Assembly (NCBI GenBank): GCA_025358205.1
Contig: JANYKG010000117.1
Span: forward strand, 1 to 40,558
Origin: Armatimonadota bacterium
GTDB taxonomy: Bacteria; Armatimonadota; UBA5829; DTJY01
Length of the DNA: 40,558 nt
Direction of reading: 5' to 3'
The stretch's first letter is position 1. Each line of letters starts with the position of its first letter. Below the pieces are notes generated by a model. It was given only the letters and a program-made list of their open reading frames with translations, did no database searches and had not been told where the DNA came from. Shown here piece by piece: positions 32,703 to 40,558 of this stretch. The position numbers and the translations under genes were made by a program.

Positions 32703-34688
32703 CTATTTGTTGATGAAGTCAAAGAGTTTATTGGCTAGCGGTGGGGCAAGTTCCTTTAGCGTCTCGTACTCGTGCTGCGCCACAGCCTTGCTGCCCATTC
32801 TACAATAGACTATCCCCAAAAGGAAATGCGCCTCGGCGTCACCAGGATTGATGCGAATCACCTGCCTGTATTCCTCTGCGGCATCTACGTACCTACCTAA
32901 CCTGGCATAGGCATCGGCCAGGTTGTAATGAGCATCAGCATAATCCGGGTTGATTTGGATTGCCTGTCTGTATGCATCAACCGCCTCGGCGTACCTTCCG
33001 AGCTTGCCATAAGCGTTCCCAAGGTTGAAGTACGCATCGGCATTACCCGGCATTATGCGGATCACATTCTGATACTCCCCTATCGCCTCGGCGCTTTTGC
33101 CGATCTCGAAATAGGCAGATCCCAGGTTGTAGTGCGCATCGGGATCATTCGGTCTGAAGCGAGTTGCCTGAACGTACGCACCCACAGCCTCCTTGGATTT
33201 GCCAAGTTCGTGATAGGCGATGCCGAGGTTATAGTACGCATCAGGATAATCACGCTTGATGCGTATCGCCTGCTTGTAGGCATTCACGGCATCGGCGTTC
33301 CTGCCAAGATCGAAATAGACGACACCCAAATTGTTGTACGCTTTGGCATATCGGGGATTGATGCTGACCGCCTGCTCGTATTCAGGCACGGCCTCGGCTG
33401 ACTCCCCCAGATCCTTGTAGGCATTACCCAGGCTGTAGTGCGCCACGGCGTTGTTGGTCGTGACGGCAAGAGCGTGCGTCCACAGAGTCACGCTGTCATG
33501 CCAGTACCCAGCCTGCCGCCAAGTACACCCTGCGAGAACCAGGATCACAATCATAGGGATGATACGGAGTCTCGGAGATGAGGCGACGCGACGAGAAAAC
33601 ACGTCGGAGAGGCCCCAAACGATGATGATATACAGCCCCATGAAGGGTATGTATGCATAGCGATCAGCTATGGCCTGCTCGCCAACCTGTAGAACCCCAA
33701 TCATCGGGGTAAACACAATCAGGTACCAAAACCATCCTACAGGCAGATACGGACGTTTCGTTGCTGAGCGGATCACAAGTAGAGTTACGACTACTAGAAT
33801 AGCGATCGCTGACGCGACATGCCCCATCGGAAGGCTATGCCGATAGGGATATAGCACGGCGAGCTTCGCTGGCCACAACATCTTGCCCACGTAGCTCACG
33901 TAAGAGACGACGGCGTTGTCGATACGAAAGAACAGAGGTAGGCGGTTCATGGCGAGTATTCCACCACTCTCACCAGCAGTATACGTTAGTATGCAAGCCA
34001 CCGCCGTCATGATACAGAGAGGCACTTTTTGCCAGACCAATCGCAACCTCTCTCGGGACGAAGCATCTGCCCACCGGCCCAGCGGCCAGTAATCCAAGAG
34101 TAGAAGTACCAACGGCAGAGTCACGAGCGTCGGCTTGGACATCAGCCCGAGGGCGAAGCATACTATGATGACCGCATAGCGCTTCAGACTGGGGATTTCG
34201 GAGTACCGAACGTATGCCCACATCGTCAGCAGCCAGAAGATCCCACTCAGCACGTCTTTTCGCTCCACAACCCACGCTACCGATTCCACGTGGATAGGAT
34301 GTACCGCGAACAGCGCTGCTACAAAGGCGCTCTTCCACAGGGACTTGGTCATGCGGTTCAGTACCAGGAGCAGGAGTATGACGTTGGCGACGTGAAGGAA
34401 CAGGTTGACCGCGTGCGGACCTGCAGGACCCGGGCCGAACACCTGGCGCACTAACATGTGGGAGATCCAGGTCAGCGGCGTCCAGTTGCCTTCGTACCCG
34501 ATGTTGAATGCCCACTTGAGACTGTCAGCCGTCAGTCCCGACTGCACATGTGGGTTCAGGGTGACGTAGAGCTCGTCGTCGAAATTGATGAAGTCGGCGT
34601 GAAGCACGGGCAGGTAAGCCAGCACGGTGACCAGCGCCAGAACCGCGATGACCATATGAACTTGGTAGTTTCGACCGTTTCTTTTCAT
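32703..34688 (-). CDS. GT-C-type membrane protein with TPR repeats (paralogue 1)
   Basis: 661 residues with the same plan as the gene that follows it: short N-terminus, DFINFDDELYV acidic pair, TPLTWISHMLVRQ, HPIHVESVAWVVERKDVL, about 10 membrane helices, then seven TPR units (each near HYNLGSAYFEIGKSAEAIGE) ending LANKLFDFINK. Probable membrane glycosyltransferase of the TMTC/PMT type, or a related polyisoprenyl-phosphate-sugar-using enzyme; activity is inferred from the fold only. It is the first gene of the tandem pair. Confidence 0.82.
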   Translation of the reverse strand: MKRNGRNYQVHMVIAVLALVTVLAYLPVLHADFINFDDELYVTLNPHVQSGLTADSLKWAFNIGYEGNWTPLTWISHMLVRQVFGPGPAGPHAVNLFLHVANVILLLLVLNRMTKSLWKSAFVAALFAVHPIHVESVAWVVERKDVLSGIFWLLTMWAYVRYSEIPSLKRYAVIIVCFALGLMSKPTLVTLPLVLLLLDYWPLGRWADASSRERLRLVWQKVPLCIMTAVACILTYTAGESGGILAMNRLPLFFRIDNAVVSYVSYVGKMLWPAKLAVLYPYRHSLPMGHVASAIAILVVVTLLVIRSATKRPYLPVGWFWYLIVFTPMIGVLQVGEQAIADRYAYIPFMGLYIIIVWGLSDVFSRRVASSPRLRIIPMIVILVLAGCTWRQAGYWHDSVTLWTHALAVTTNNAVAHYSLGNAYKDLGESAEAVPEYEQAVSINPRYAKAYNNLGVVYFDLGRNADAVNAYKQAIRIKRDYPDAYYNLGIAYHELGKSKEAVGAYVQATRFRPNDPDAHYNLGSAYFEIGKSAEAIGEYQNVIRIMPGNADAYFNLGNAYGKLGRYAEAVDAYRQAIQINPDYADAHYNLADAYARLGRYVDAAEEYRQVIRINPGDAEAHFLLGIVYCRMGSKAVAQHEYETLKELAPPLANKLFDFINK

Positions 34689-34813
34689 GCCTTCAGCTCA
34701 CGTATCACCAGTTCATCATAGTTCTATGGAACCTGGGGCTTTCCCTCTTGGCGTACTTGGTGTCTTGGCGGTTGCTCTGCCGATCAGCATTCAGCAGGCT
34801 CACCCCCCAAGAC

Positions 34814-34853
34814 AAAAAACAACCGCCGAGCTATACTGCACTCGGCGGTTGTT
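34814..34853 (-). terminator. Rho-independent terminator of PEP-CTERM gene 1
   Basis: Arms AACAACCGCCGAG (34818-34830) and CTCGGCGGTTGTT (34841-34853) make a 13-base perfect stem with a 10-base loop; on the minus strand it is followed by a T-run. It lies 26 bases past the gene's stop. Confidence 0.85.
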
Positions 34854-34879
34854 TGATTCATTTTTCTTGTCCCGGCTTA

Positions 34880-35746
34880 TTAAGCGCGGCGACGTCTGAA
34901 CATCATGCCTGCGGGGGCAAGAAGCGCCAGAGCGGCGGCAACTGTTCCCGGCTCAGGAACTGCCTCTGTGGTGAAGCTTGCAGACGACACTGTGGACATG
35001 TCTACGTTCTTTGCAGTTACCGTCCAGGTATACGTGGTACCCGGAAGCAAAGTGGGCAGAGGTACAGATACTGTACCTTCAGCCAGACCAGTCCAGCTCT
35101 GTACAGAAGTGGAGCCAATCTTGAGGGCCACATCAAAGCCTGAGGAGTAATTGCCGACTACCCAGCTCAACTGAGTCGCTGACTTCGCCAGACTGGTGGC
35201 TGCACCCGGCGTGGCGGACGTCAGTCTCATCTGATCAAGATACCAGCGGTTCGTGGTCACGCCGTTCTCGTCAAACCGAATCTTCGGGGTTGTCGAGGTC
35301 GCCTTGTAGATTCCCATCGAGTTCCAGGCGTTTGCAGTGCTGAAAATGCTGGTCGAAGTGGGCAGACCCACCCAGTTATTCACGCTGGATACTTTGATTG
35401 CGCCTACACCAATATTTGACGAAGGATTCGTAGCAGCGATATCCCAGTAGCCGGCAGCCGTCAGATTGAACTGAATTTCAGCGAATGCAGCCTGACCAGA
35501 AGTGGTGTTGTAGGCAGACTTAGTTCTCGTGTACGGCGAAGCGTTGTTCCTGGCCGTACTTACTGCTGACGAAGCGCTCCACGCATCCGGGAAAACGCTC
35601 CCTGCGGACCATAGACCGGCCCCGTCCGTTGAACCCTGGGTAATAGCTCCAGCAGCGGTGGTTCCGTCCCAGTACAAGATCGTCGCCTGCGCGCCGAAGG
35701 CCAGTACCAAGGTCAAGGCAAAAACTAGAAACAAAACCTTCTTCAT
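34880..35746 (-). CDS. PEP-CTERM sorted extracellular protein 1
   Basis: A 288-residue secreted protein. The signal peptide (LFLVFALTLVLAFGAQA) precedes a domain that begins TILYWDGTTAAGA, followed from about residue 180 by a fibronectin-III-like part (YTWTVTAKNVDMSTVSSASF). The C-terminus is a PEP-CTERM tail: VPEPG (263-267), a hydrophobic helix and RRRRA. Exosortase cleaves such tails and the protein reaches the surface or extracellular matrix. No exosortase gene is in this window. GGAGG precedes the ATG. It has a strong promoter with a palindrome just upstream and a strong terminator. Confidence 0.9.
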   Translation of the reverse strand: MKKVLFLVFALTLVLAFGAQATILYWDGTTAAGAITQGSTDGAGLWSAGSVFPDAWSASSAVSTARNNASPYTRTKSAYNTTSGQAAFAEIQFNLTAAGYWDIAATNPSSNIGVGAIKVSSVNNWVGLPTSTSIFSTANAWNSMGIYKATSTTPKIRFDENGVTTNRWYLDQMRLTSATPGAATSLAKSATQLSWVVGNYSSGFDVALKIGSTSVQSWTGLAEGTVSVPLPTLLPGTTYTWTVTAKNVDMSTVSSASFTTEAVPEPGTVAAALALLAPAGMMFRRRRA

Positions 35747-35871
35747 TCAGAAACCTCCATTCCATATAATACTGAGATACAACTGAGATTCGGTACACCG
35801 AACTCTTCCCGATTCAGCCGTGACACACGTATAACCACGGTCTGTACGAGTTCTTGTTGCTCTTACTCATC

Positions 35872-35900
35872 ATTCTAAGCGCCGGAAGGCGATATGTCAA
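35872..35900 (-). promoter_or_regulatory. Promoter of PEP-CTERM gene 1
   Basis: On the minus strand TTGACA (35900-35895), 17-base spacer, TAGAAT (35877-35872), in the context GCGCTTAGAAT. It matches the macroglobulin operon promoter in both boxes, spacing and the CTT before the -10 box. Confidence 0.75.
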
Positions 35901-35916
35901 GCGCTTTGGCCAAAAA

Positions 35917-35932
35917 CTGGTATTTATACCAG
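35917..35932. promoter_or_regulatory. Palindromic operator candidate
   Basis: CTGGTATTTATACCAG: two 7-base arms around TT, 17 bases upstream of the -35 box of PEP-CTERM gene 1. A position suited to an activator. A related half, CTGGTATTATTATCGGCAG, lies upstream of PEP-CTERM gene 2 near 36784. Confidence 0.45.
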
Positions 35933-36076
35933 GTAGAAAAGTGGGATGATTGAGGAATGGAGGCGTGTGGGTGGAAATACGAGCATATGTGGAGCGAAAA
36001 GCCCCTCGACGGTTCGATTAGTTCACCACAGACAGGCTGGAACAGGTGTTCGCCATGGCGAACTAAACGCTCATCA

Positions 36077-36721
36077 CTAGAGTCGGTTTTTGCGCCTGCG
36101 GAAAACCAGTGCGGCGGGCGCTAGAAGCGCGCAGGCTGCAAGCATTGCGCTCGGCTCCGGCACGGAGGATGTCTGGGCGCCAAACTGTACGCGATTAACG
36201 TTCACGCTGACGCCGACATGGAAATTAGCAGAGCGATTCTCAGTCGAGTTGACCTGTGCGATACCGAAGTAATTCCGTGACCCGCGCGCCGACACTGTGT
36301 CTGCATTTCCCAACGCGAGCTCCGACGGACCCTGCCGGGCTGTGGCGATATCCACAATAGCAAGACGTGTATTCTTCAGCAGGAGATTCAGATGCGACGG
36401 CGTGATCCACATGGCTGACAACGCGGTCTGGCTCCCCTGCTCCGTAGCGTTTAGGGTATCAGCAGACTTCACCTTGCCCGACCTGGACACGCGCCATATC
36501 TCGCAGTCTGCAGCCGAATCAGCATACGCGCTAATATCGTTGCCAATGCCGTAGCCGACCAGACTATCATCTGACACTGCTTTCGCCTGGCGAGTGGCGG
36601 CCTTTACCGGTTTCTGGAAACCGGCCAACGTGTCCCAGAATGCCGCTGCCAAAACCGGAGAGACCAGCAGCGCAACGAACATAAATGATACCGTCAACAA
36701 AACCAAACGCTTCGTCTTCAA
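36077..36721 (-). CDS. PEP-CTERM sorted extracellular protein 2
   Basis: A 214-residue secreted protein with signal peptide (RLVLLTVSFMFVALLVSPVLA), a mid-region without recognised domain (rich in Ser/Asn/Ala, NYFGIAQVNSTENRSANFHV) and a PEP-CTERM tail VPEPSAMLAACALLAPAALV followed by FRRRK. It would be exported and sorted like gene 1. I take TTG 36721, which has GAGG 7 bases before it and gives a normal signal peptide; an ATG at 36766 would add an unusual charged extension. An inverted repeat AGCCACAT/ATGTGGCT lies just upstream. Confidence 0.82.
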   Translation of the reverse strand: MKTKRLVLLTVSFMFVALLVSPVLAAAFWDTLAGFQKPVKAATRQAKAVSDDSLVGYGIGNDISAYADSAADCEIWRVSRSGKVKSADTLNATEQGSQTALSAMWITPSHLNLLLKNTRLAIVDIATARQGPSELALGNADTVSARGSRNYFGIAQVNSTENRSANFHVGVSVNVNRVQFGAQTSSVPEPSAMLAACALLAPAALVFRRRKNRL

Positions 36722-36740
36722 ATAATCGCCTCGTTTCAGT

Positions 36741-36773
36741 AGCCACATCTGAACTACAACAGACAATGTGGCT
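36741..36773. promoter_or_regulatory. Leader hairpin upstream of PEP-CTERM gene 2
   Basis: AGCCACAT (36741-36748) and ATGTGGCT (36766-36773), perfect 8-base arms with a 17-base loop, ending about 20 bases before the TTG start. Could be an operator or an RNA hairpin. Confidence 0.4.
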
Positions 36774-36996
36774 CACAGGAAACCTGGTATTATTATCGGC
36801 AGAAGCGCCGGCTCACTGTACAATTTCCGGTAAGCGAGGCGTAGTATGCGGGTGTGGGGGTGTGGGGAAACTGATCGAGCTGTCACATAAAGAGTAAGAC
36901 AGCCAAGTGAAGCACAGCTAGCCAGTAAGCCATTATCATAGAGCAGCAACTTAGGATAATGCATTCCGACTATGGCACGGAAACCGGGAGTTCACC

Positions 36997-38235
36997 CTAT
37001 TTGCCGGACTTTGGAACATCCAGCTTGCATAGGGGATCGCCGATTACTATATCTTTCCAGCCGATGAAGCGTGAAGCCGCGTAGAAAGACTCTGCCAGAT
37101 TGCGACCAGACGTATAGAGATCCACAAGGACAGTTGGAGAAGCCATTGCGTGCAAAAATGGCTCGCTCACATAGCCTTTCGCACCAGCGGCGCCTTGATG
37201 AATAAGATCGGCTATGAGCGACTGCCCGCCAGAAGCAGCAAGGAATGTCCGGCCACTGGATGACACGGCAGTCTCCGCAATGCTGCGCGGCGCAAACATC
37301 AGGCTGTGATAAATCTCAGCCTTATATCCCGCGGCATTGCTCCCCCACGATACATATATGGTCAACTTGTTGTCGCTTGAATCGAACTCCTTGGTCACAT
37401 CAAGCTGGGTTGACACGCCGGGTCGTTTGGATATCACCTGGCTAGCCCGGATCATATCCGCATCGAAGTCACTAAAAGTAATCCCAAAGCCCTTGTTGAT
37501 AGTCCCATCCGGCATCAGTACGGGTATCGGCTGCTTTGCAACGGCGGCGGCATCAGGCTTGCTGGCGGCATCCAGGAGTACATACACCGGGGAAGTCTGT
37601 GCATCCAGTGCGCGGTCAACCAGGGCCTTTGCATCCCTTTCGGTATATCCGTCGAGTCTGGTCACCAAATACCCGCCGTACTTGCTGTGGGAAAAAGGTT
37701 CAGTCGAACGCCAGTATCGGTTTATCACGCCGACATTGGGCTTTTCTCGCGGCCCCATATTCACGGCCATCGGCTTGTCTATGCCCAATACTGCAAGCAT
37801 GCTATCAACAGCCTGACCATTAACACCAGTGGCAGTATCAGCAGCAATGCGTATAGGAATTCCCTTTGTGAGCACGATGTACTGTATCTTGTTTGCCAGT
37901 TGGTTCTTATCCAAGAACTCGGCGATCGGCTTTTCTATGCCGTTCCGATACTCATCCAGGGATATGACCTCATTTGCGGGATCGAGACCGGAATCATTGA
38001 CCTTTATTGTGACCACATTCTTGGGGGCAATATTGCGTTTGGAAACATAATACTGGGCAACGCGTTGTGAGATTGGACTATTGTCGTTCTGCACCACCAG
38101 TACGTTCTCAATCTCAGCAACAGGCGCAGGCGCAGGACGACAGCTCACCGTCACGCTTATCACAACAGAAAATATAAGTGCCAAAGGAATCACATTCTTC
38201 AGGTTCCTGATCGGGTAGATCGAGGTCTGTCTCAC
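36997..38235 (-). CDS. TIGR03790-family protein
   Basis: A 412-residue exported protein. The N-terminal hydrophobic segment ends VTVSC, a possible but poor lipobox. The body begins with ENVLVVQNDNSPISQRVAQYY and RNIAPKNVV, and continues with IQYIVLTKGIPIRIA and GYVSEPFLHAMASPTVLVDL, which is the TIGR03790 pattern. The family's function is unknown. The GTG at 38235 has AAGGTG four bases upstream. It has a good promoter with a leader of about 185 bases that holds a small ORF. Confidence 0.8.
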   Translation of the reverse strand: MRQTSIYPIRNLKNVIPLALIFSVVISVTVSCRPAPAPVAEIENVLVVQNDNSPISQRVAQYYVSKRNIAPKNVVTIKVNDSGLDPANEVISLDEYRNGIEKPIAEFLDKNQLANKIQYIVLTKGIPIRIAADTATGVNGQAVDSMLAVLGIDKPMAVNMGPREKPNVGVINRYWRSTEPFSHSKYGGYLVTRLDGYTERDAKALVDRALDAQTSPVYVLLDAASKPDAAAVAKQPIPVLMPDGTINKGFGITFSDFDADMIRASQVISKRPGVSTQLDVTKEFDSSDNKLTIYVSWGSNAAGYKAEIYHSLMFAPRSIAETAVSSSGRTFLAASGGQSLIADLIHQGAAGAKGYVSEPFLHAMASPTVLVDLYTSGRNLAESFYAASRFIGWKDIVIGDPLCKLDVPKSGK

Positions 38236-38329
38236 GTTTCACCTTATTTCCGGTAGACTAGTGTCGCCTTCACGCACTCTGAAGTCCATGCTGTAGCCAA
38301 AGCATTCGGGTGCATCATACGTTTTCTGC

Positions 38330-38410
38330 TTAATCGGCTGAATCTGTCTTGTCAGCGCTCGGAACAAAGTCCTTGCAGATAGTGGACAAGTCGGTTATTA
38401 TGAAGGCCAT
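38330..38410 (-). other. Possible 26-codon leader ORF
   Basis: Begins MAFIITDLSTICKDF and ends with TAA. The ATG lies about 11 bases after the predicted transcript start, with AGGGA nearly abutting it. The first residues resemble the N-terminus of bacterial ferredoxins (MAFxITDxCxxC), so it may be a decayed gene fragment or a leader peptide. Coding status is doubtful. Confidence 0.25.
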
Positions 38411-38427
38411 TCCCTTTTAACAATCGG

Positions 38428-38456
38428 ATTATATCATATCCTGTCCGTATTGTGAA
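38428..38456 (-). promoter_or_regulatory. Promoter of the TIGR03790 gene
   Basis: On the minus strand TTCACA (38456-38451), 17-base spacer, perfect TATAAT (38433-38428). Confidence 0.7.
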
Positions 38457-38486
38457 TCTTCTGATCTTGTCGAGCGCCTGCCTTCA

Positions 38487-39455
38487 GTGAGCAGCGGACT
38501 GTATGCGAAGAATATGAGTTACAGCAGTAATGGCAGGCACGAACCGAAAACGCTGACGCAGGAAATGTTAGCCTCCTGGGAGTTCGAGACAGGACTCCTG
38601 AGGCGTTACTTGAGCAGGAAGTTGGGCCGGTGGTTCACGCCGAAAGGATGGCGCGTGCTCAAGTGGTGCGTGGCGCTCGGTATCGCGCTGCTGCTCTTTG
38701 ACATGTTCATCTACGAACCAAATCACGTTCAACTGAACATATACTACATACCCGTACACAACCTGCCTGCCAAGCTTGATGGACTGCGCGTAGTCCAGTT
38801 GAGTGATCTGCACATGGGGTCTACTACGCCCAATGACGTCATAGCAAGAGCCGTGGACGTCGCGAACTCTGCACACCCTGATATTGTGACGCTGACCGGA
38901 GATTTCGTGACGTACCAAGAAGGCAGTTCGATCACACTTACAGCGATGCTTTCGCGTCTTCACCCGAAACTCGGCTCCTATGCTGTGCTGGGCAACCATG
39001 ACCATGCGGTAGGCGCGACAACCGTAACAAGCGCACTGGAGCGGCAAGGGATACATGTGCTGACCAACCGGAATATCCAGGTCGCAATGGGACTCTACTT
39101 GGTGGGGATGGATAATCTTTCATTCGGGAACCCGGATACTAAGGCGTTCGAGGGCATCGGCAAGGACAAGTGTTACATTATGCTCGCACACACGCCGTCA
39201 ATAATCAATCAGCTCAGGGACCGACACGGATTACTACTCACGGGCCACACCCACGGCGGACAGATAAGAATCCCATTCCTCTCAGGCAGAATGGTGCCTG
39301 GGGACTTTGCCGGCGGATATATTTCCGGATGGTATGCAGCTAGAGACTTGAAAATGTACGTAAATCGGGGCATAGGCATAACCAATGTACCCGCACGCTT
39401 TCTTTGCCGTCCCGAGGTGGCTGTGTTTGTTTTAGAATCTGCGCACAAACAGTAG
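38487..39455 (+). CDS. Membrane-anchored metallophosphoesterase (YkuE-like)
   Basis: A 322-residue protein with one membrane segment (VLKWCVALGIALLLFDMFI, about 59-77) followed by a calcineurin-like phosphoesterase domain: QLSDLHMGS, LTGDFVTY, VLGNHDHAV, LAHTP and LTGHTHGGQIRIP, which supply all metal-binding Asp, His and Asn residues. Family members hydrolyse UDP-diacylglucosamine-type lipids or other phosphodiesters; the substrate is not known. The frame opens at GTG 38487; ATG 38514 nine codons later is equally possible, as neither has a clear ribosome site. Confidence 0.88.
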   Translation: MSSGLYAKNMSYSSNGRHEPKTLTQEMLASWEFETGLLRRYLSRKLGRWFTPKGWRVLKWCVALGIALLLFDMFIYEPNHVQLNIYYIPVHNLPAKLDGLRVVQLSDLHMGSTTPNDVIARAVDVANSAHPDIVTLTGDFVTYQEGSSITLTAMLSRLHPKLGSYAVLGNHDHAVGATTVTSALERQGIHVLTNRNIQVAMGLYLVGMDNLSFGNPDTKAFEGIGKDKCYIMLAHTPSIINQLRDRHGLLLTGHTHGGQIRIPFLSGRMVPGDFAGGYISGWYAARDLKMYVNRGIGITNVPARFLCRPEVAVFVLESAHKQ

Positions 39456-39631
39456 GAAAGATTCTTGGGGCAGGCTGGAGACGGAATACAAACCTTCCGA
39501 TAGCTCCTTCCAACACATCATGGACGCACAGAGATACGTGTGGATGCAGTTTGGCTTTGTTTCGCAAAAAATCACTTTTCGTAGAACTGAGCAGACACAC
39601 TGGGTACGCGACCTGATCAGGCAATGGTGGA

Positions 39632-40416
39632 ATGATAGTGCGCAAAGAGACTTCGCCGGCAAAGATTGAGTCAAACAAAAAGAACGCTCTGCGCTCGACC
39701 GGGCCGCGTACTCATGCAGGGAAGGCCGCGGTGAAGTGGAACGCGGTCAAGCATGGGCTACTGGCAAAGGAAGCAGTGATTACGACGGGGCAAGGGAAAG
39801 ACACAAAGCTGAGTTTGACGCGCTGTTCAAGTCGCTGGTTGACGATCTGAAGCCGGAAGGTGTGCTGGAGGAGATGCTTGTGGAGAAGATCGCGGTTTGC
39901 CACTGGCGGTCACGACGGGCAATGCGCGCCGAGAATGGCGAGATCATGGGAACCTTGGACACACTTCGGTTGGAGTGGAGTAAGCAGCAGGATGAGGCGG
40001 TGCGTGAGCAGACTGAAGAATTGGATTTCGGTGGGATATGGATGAGAGTCCAGGCTGTGCGAGAGCAGCGCCGGGATCGGGTATATGTTCGGGGTGATCG
40101 AGCGGCTGCCGGAGGGGTGGCGGCGTTGGATACTGGAGCTGCTTTCGCGAAGGAAAAGGCGATCCGGGCCAGGCTTAAAATGGTAAAGGTGCAGGAAGAG
40201 ACGCAGTTGCGCGCAGAGGCAGCCAAGGCGGTGCTGCCAGGGAAAAAGAGCATGGAGCGGCTTCAAGGAAAGCGGGGCGGGGAGTTTGTGCCACCGACAC
40301 TCAATGTGGAGTTGTCGGATGGCCGGGTGAGGCCGGGGAGTCTTGAGCGTGGAAAGAGCGGCAACCGCCAGGAATATGGGAGTAACGCAGGAAGGAATCT
40401 CAGATCTGAGATTTGA
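39632..40416 (+). pseudogene. Frameshifted gene of an 'STGPRT...KHGL' family
   Basis: Two overlapping frames form one protein. The first (from ATG 39632, ending at 39850) reads NALRSTGPRTHAGKAAVKWN, then AVKHGLLAKEAV; the second (to the stop at 40414-40416) continues HKAEFDALFKSLVDDLKPEG, then VLEEMLVEKIAVCHWR, with a Gln/Arg/Glu-rich C-terminal region. I recall the same order in single, intact proteins of other environmental genomes, where the family can be multicopy; its function is unknown. The switch falls about 39780-39815 and needs a -1 change; no classic slippery heptamer is in the right frame. An indel, real or from sequencing, is likely. Two palindromic repeats follow. Confidence 0.7.
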
Positions 40417-40425
40417 GAGGCGGGG

Positions 40426-40486
40426 TGACAGGACGTCCCGGTCACCCCAGAGTTAAATCACGGAAGTGACAGGACGTCCCGGTCAC
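40426..40486. repeat. Two 21-base palindromic direct repeats
   Basis: A 21-base near-palindrome GTGAC-AGGACGTCCCG-GTCAC occurs at 40426-40446 and again at 40466-40486, a period of 40 bases. In both copies the arms extend outward (GGG/CCC in the first, A/T in the second). They start ten bases after the frameshifted gene. No third copy is in register before the window ends. Confidence 0.75.
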
Positions 40487-40558
40487 TCCGCGAATCGCCT
40501 TTTTGGCAATTCATAAAAAACTGTTTTCAACAAGTTTTGTTCACTCGGATCTCGCCTG

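Larger units (their letters stand above)
35747..36076 (-). other. Leader and regulatory region of PEP-CTERM gene 1
   Basis: 330 bases without a gene. It contains the promoter at 35872-35900, the palindrome CTGGTATTTATACCAG at 35917-35932, a long leader of about 120 bases, and a perfect 16-base palindrome GTTCGCCATGGCGAAC at 36048-36063, which lies 14 bases past the stop of PEP-CTERM gene 2 and has no T-run. Confidence 0.6.

Noticed and set aside
39780-39815. Programmed -1 frameshift in the STGPRT-family gene
   Set aside because: The run GGGAAAG is not in the frame needed for an X-XXY-YYZ slip site, so a simple indel is more likely.
40426-40486. CRISPR array
   Set aside because: Only two repeats, each palindromic, with a 19-base gap and no third unit in register; no cas genes.

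Overview
The window reads as chromosomal DNA of an uncultured, Gram-negative-type bacterium. It is moderately GC-rich by eye and uses TTG and GTG starts freely. PEP-CTERM proteins, a TIGR03790 protein, a secreted M6 protease with chitobiase-like and OB-fold-like tails, a URO-D-family protein, a beta-helix/GH43 chimera and a Tat-tagged glycyl radical enzyme together suggest Armatimonadota or a related lineage. This placement is an inference; there is no rRNA to prove it.

Layout. 1-3.7 kb (minus): a sugar operon, TauE/SafE permease > ROK sugar kinase > small Cys-rich protein > galT > galK (cut by the window edge), with a good promoter at 3654-3683. 3.8 kb: initiator tRNA with promoter and terminator. 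4.1-6.1 kb (plus): phasin-like protein plus AarF/UbiB kinase. 6.4-13.25 kb: secreted M6 metalloprotease (plus), URO-D-family protein (minus), secreted beta-helix/GH43-like protein (plus). 13.3-15.6 kb (plus): compact accessory cassette of AbrB-type antitoxin, DUF433-GNAT fusion and Hanks-type Ser/Thr kinase. 15.8-16.6 kb: SAM methyltransferase. 16.8-20.0 kb (plus): glycyl radical enzyme with a twin-arginine signal, followed by its radical-SAM activase. 20.3-27.3 kb (minus): polytopic membrane protein > thioester alpha-2-macroglobulin > VanW protein. 27.6-30.6 kb (minus): msrA, prfC, DedA. 30.7-34.7 kb (minus): two tandem paralogous GT-C/TPR membrane proteins. 34.9-38.2 kb (minus): two PEP-CTERM proteins and a TIGR03790 protein. 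38.5-39.5 kb (plus): membrane-anchored metallophosphoesterase. 39.6-40.5 kb: a frameshifted member of a repetitive-looking family followed by two palindromic direct repeats.

The main unexplained signals are: (1) a glycyl radical enzyme carrying both a Tat signal and a second well-placed internal ribosome-binding site/ATG that would make a cytoplasmic form; (2) the AbrB / DUF433-GNAT / kinase cassette, with what may be the relic of a VapC start at the AbrB stop codon; (3) a family of four intergenic double-hairpin elements of about 70 bp with pairing-preserving changes; (4) a second, MITE-like inverted-repeat element at 20.1 kb; and (5) a translationally coupled alpha-2-macroglobulin/VanW pair driven by a promoter that closely matches that of a PEP-CTERM gene.
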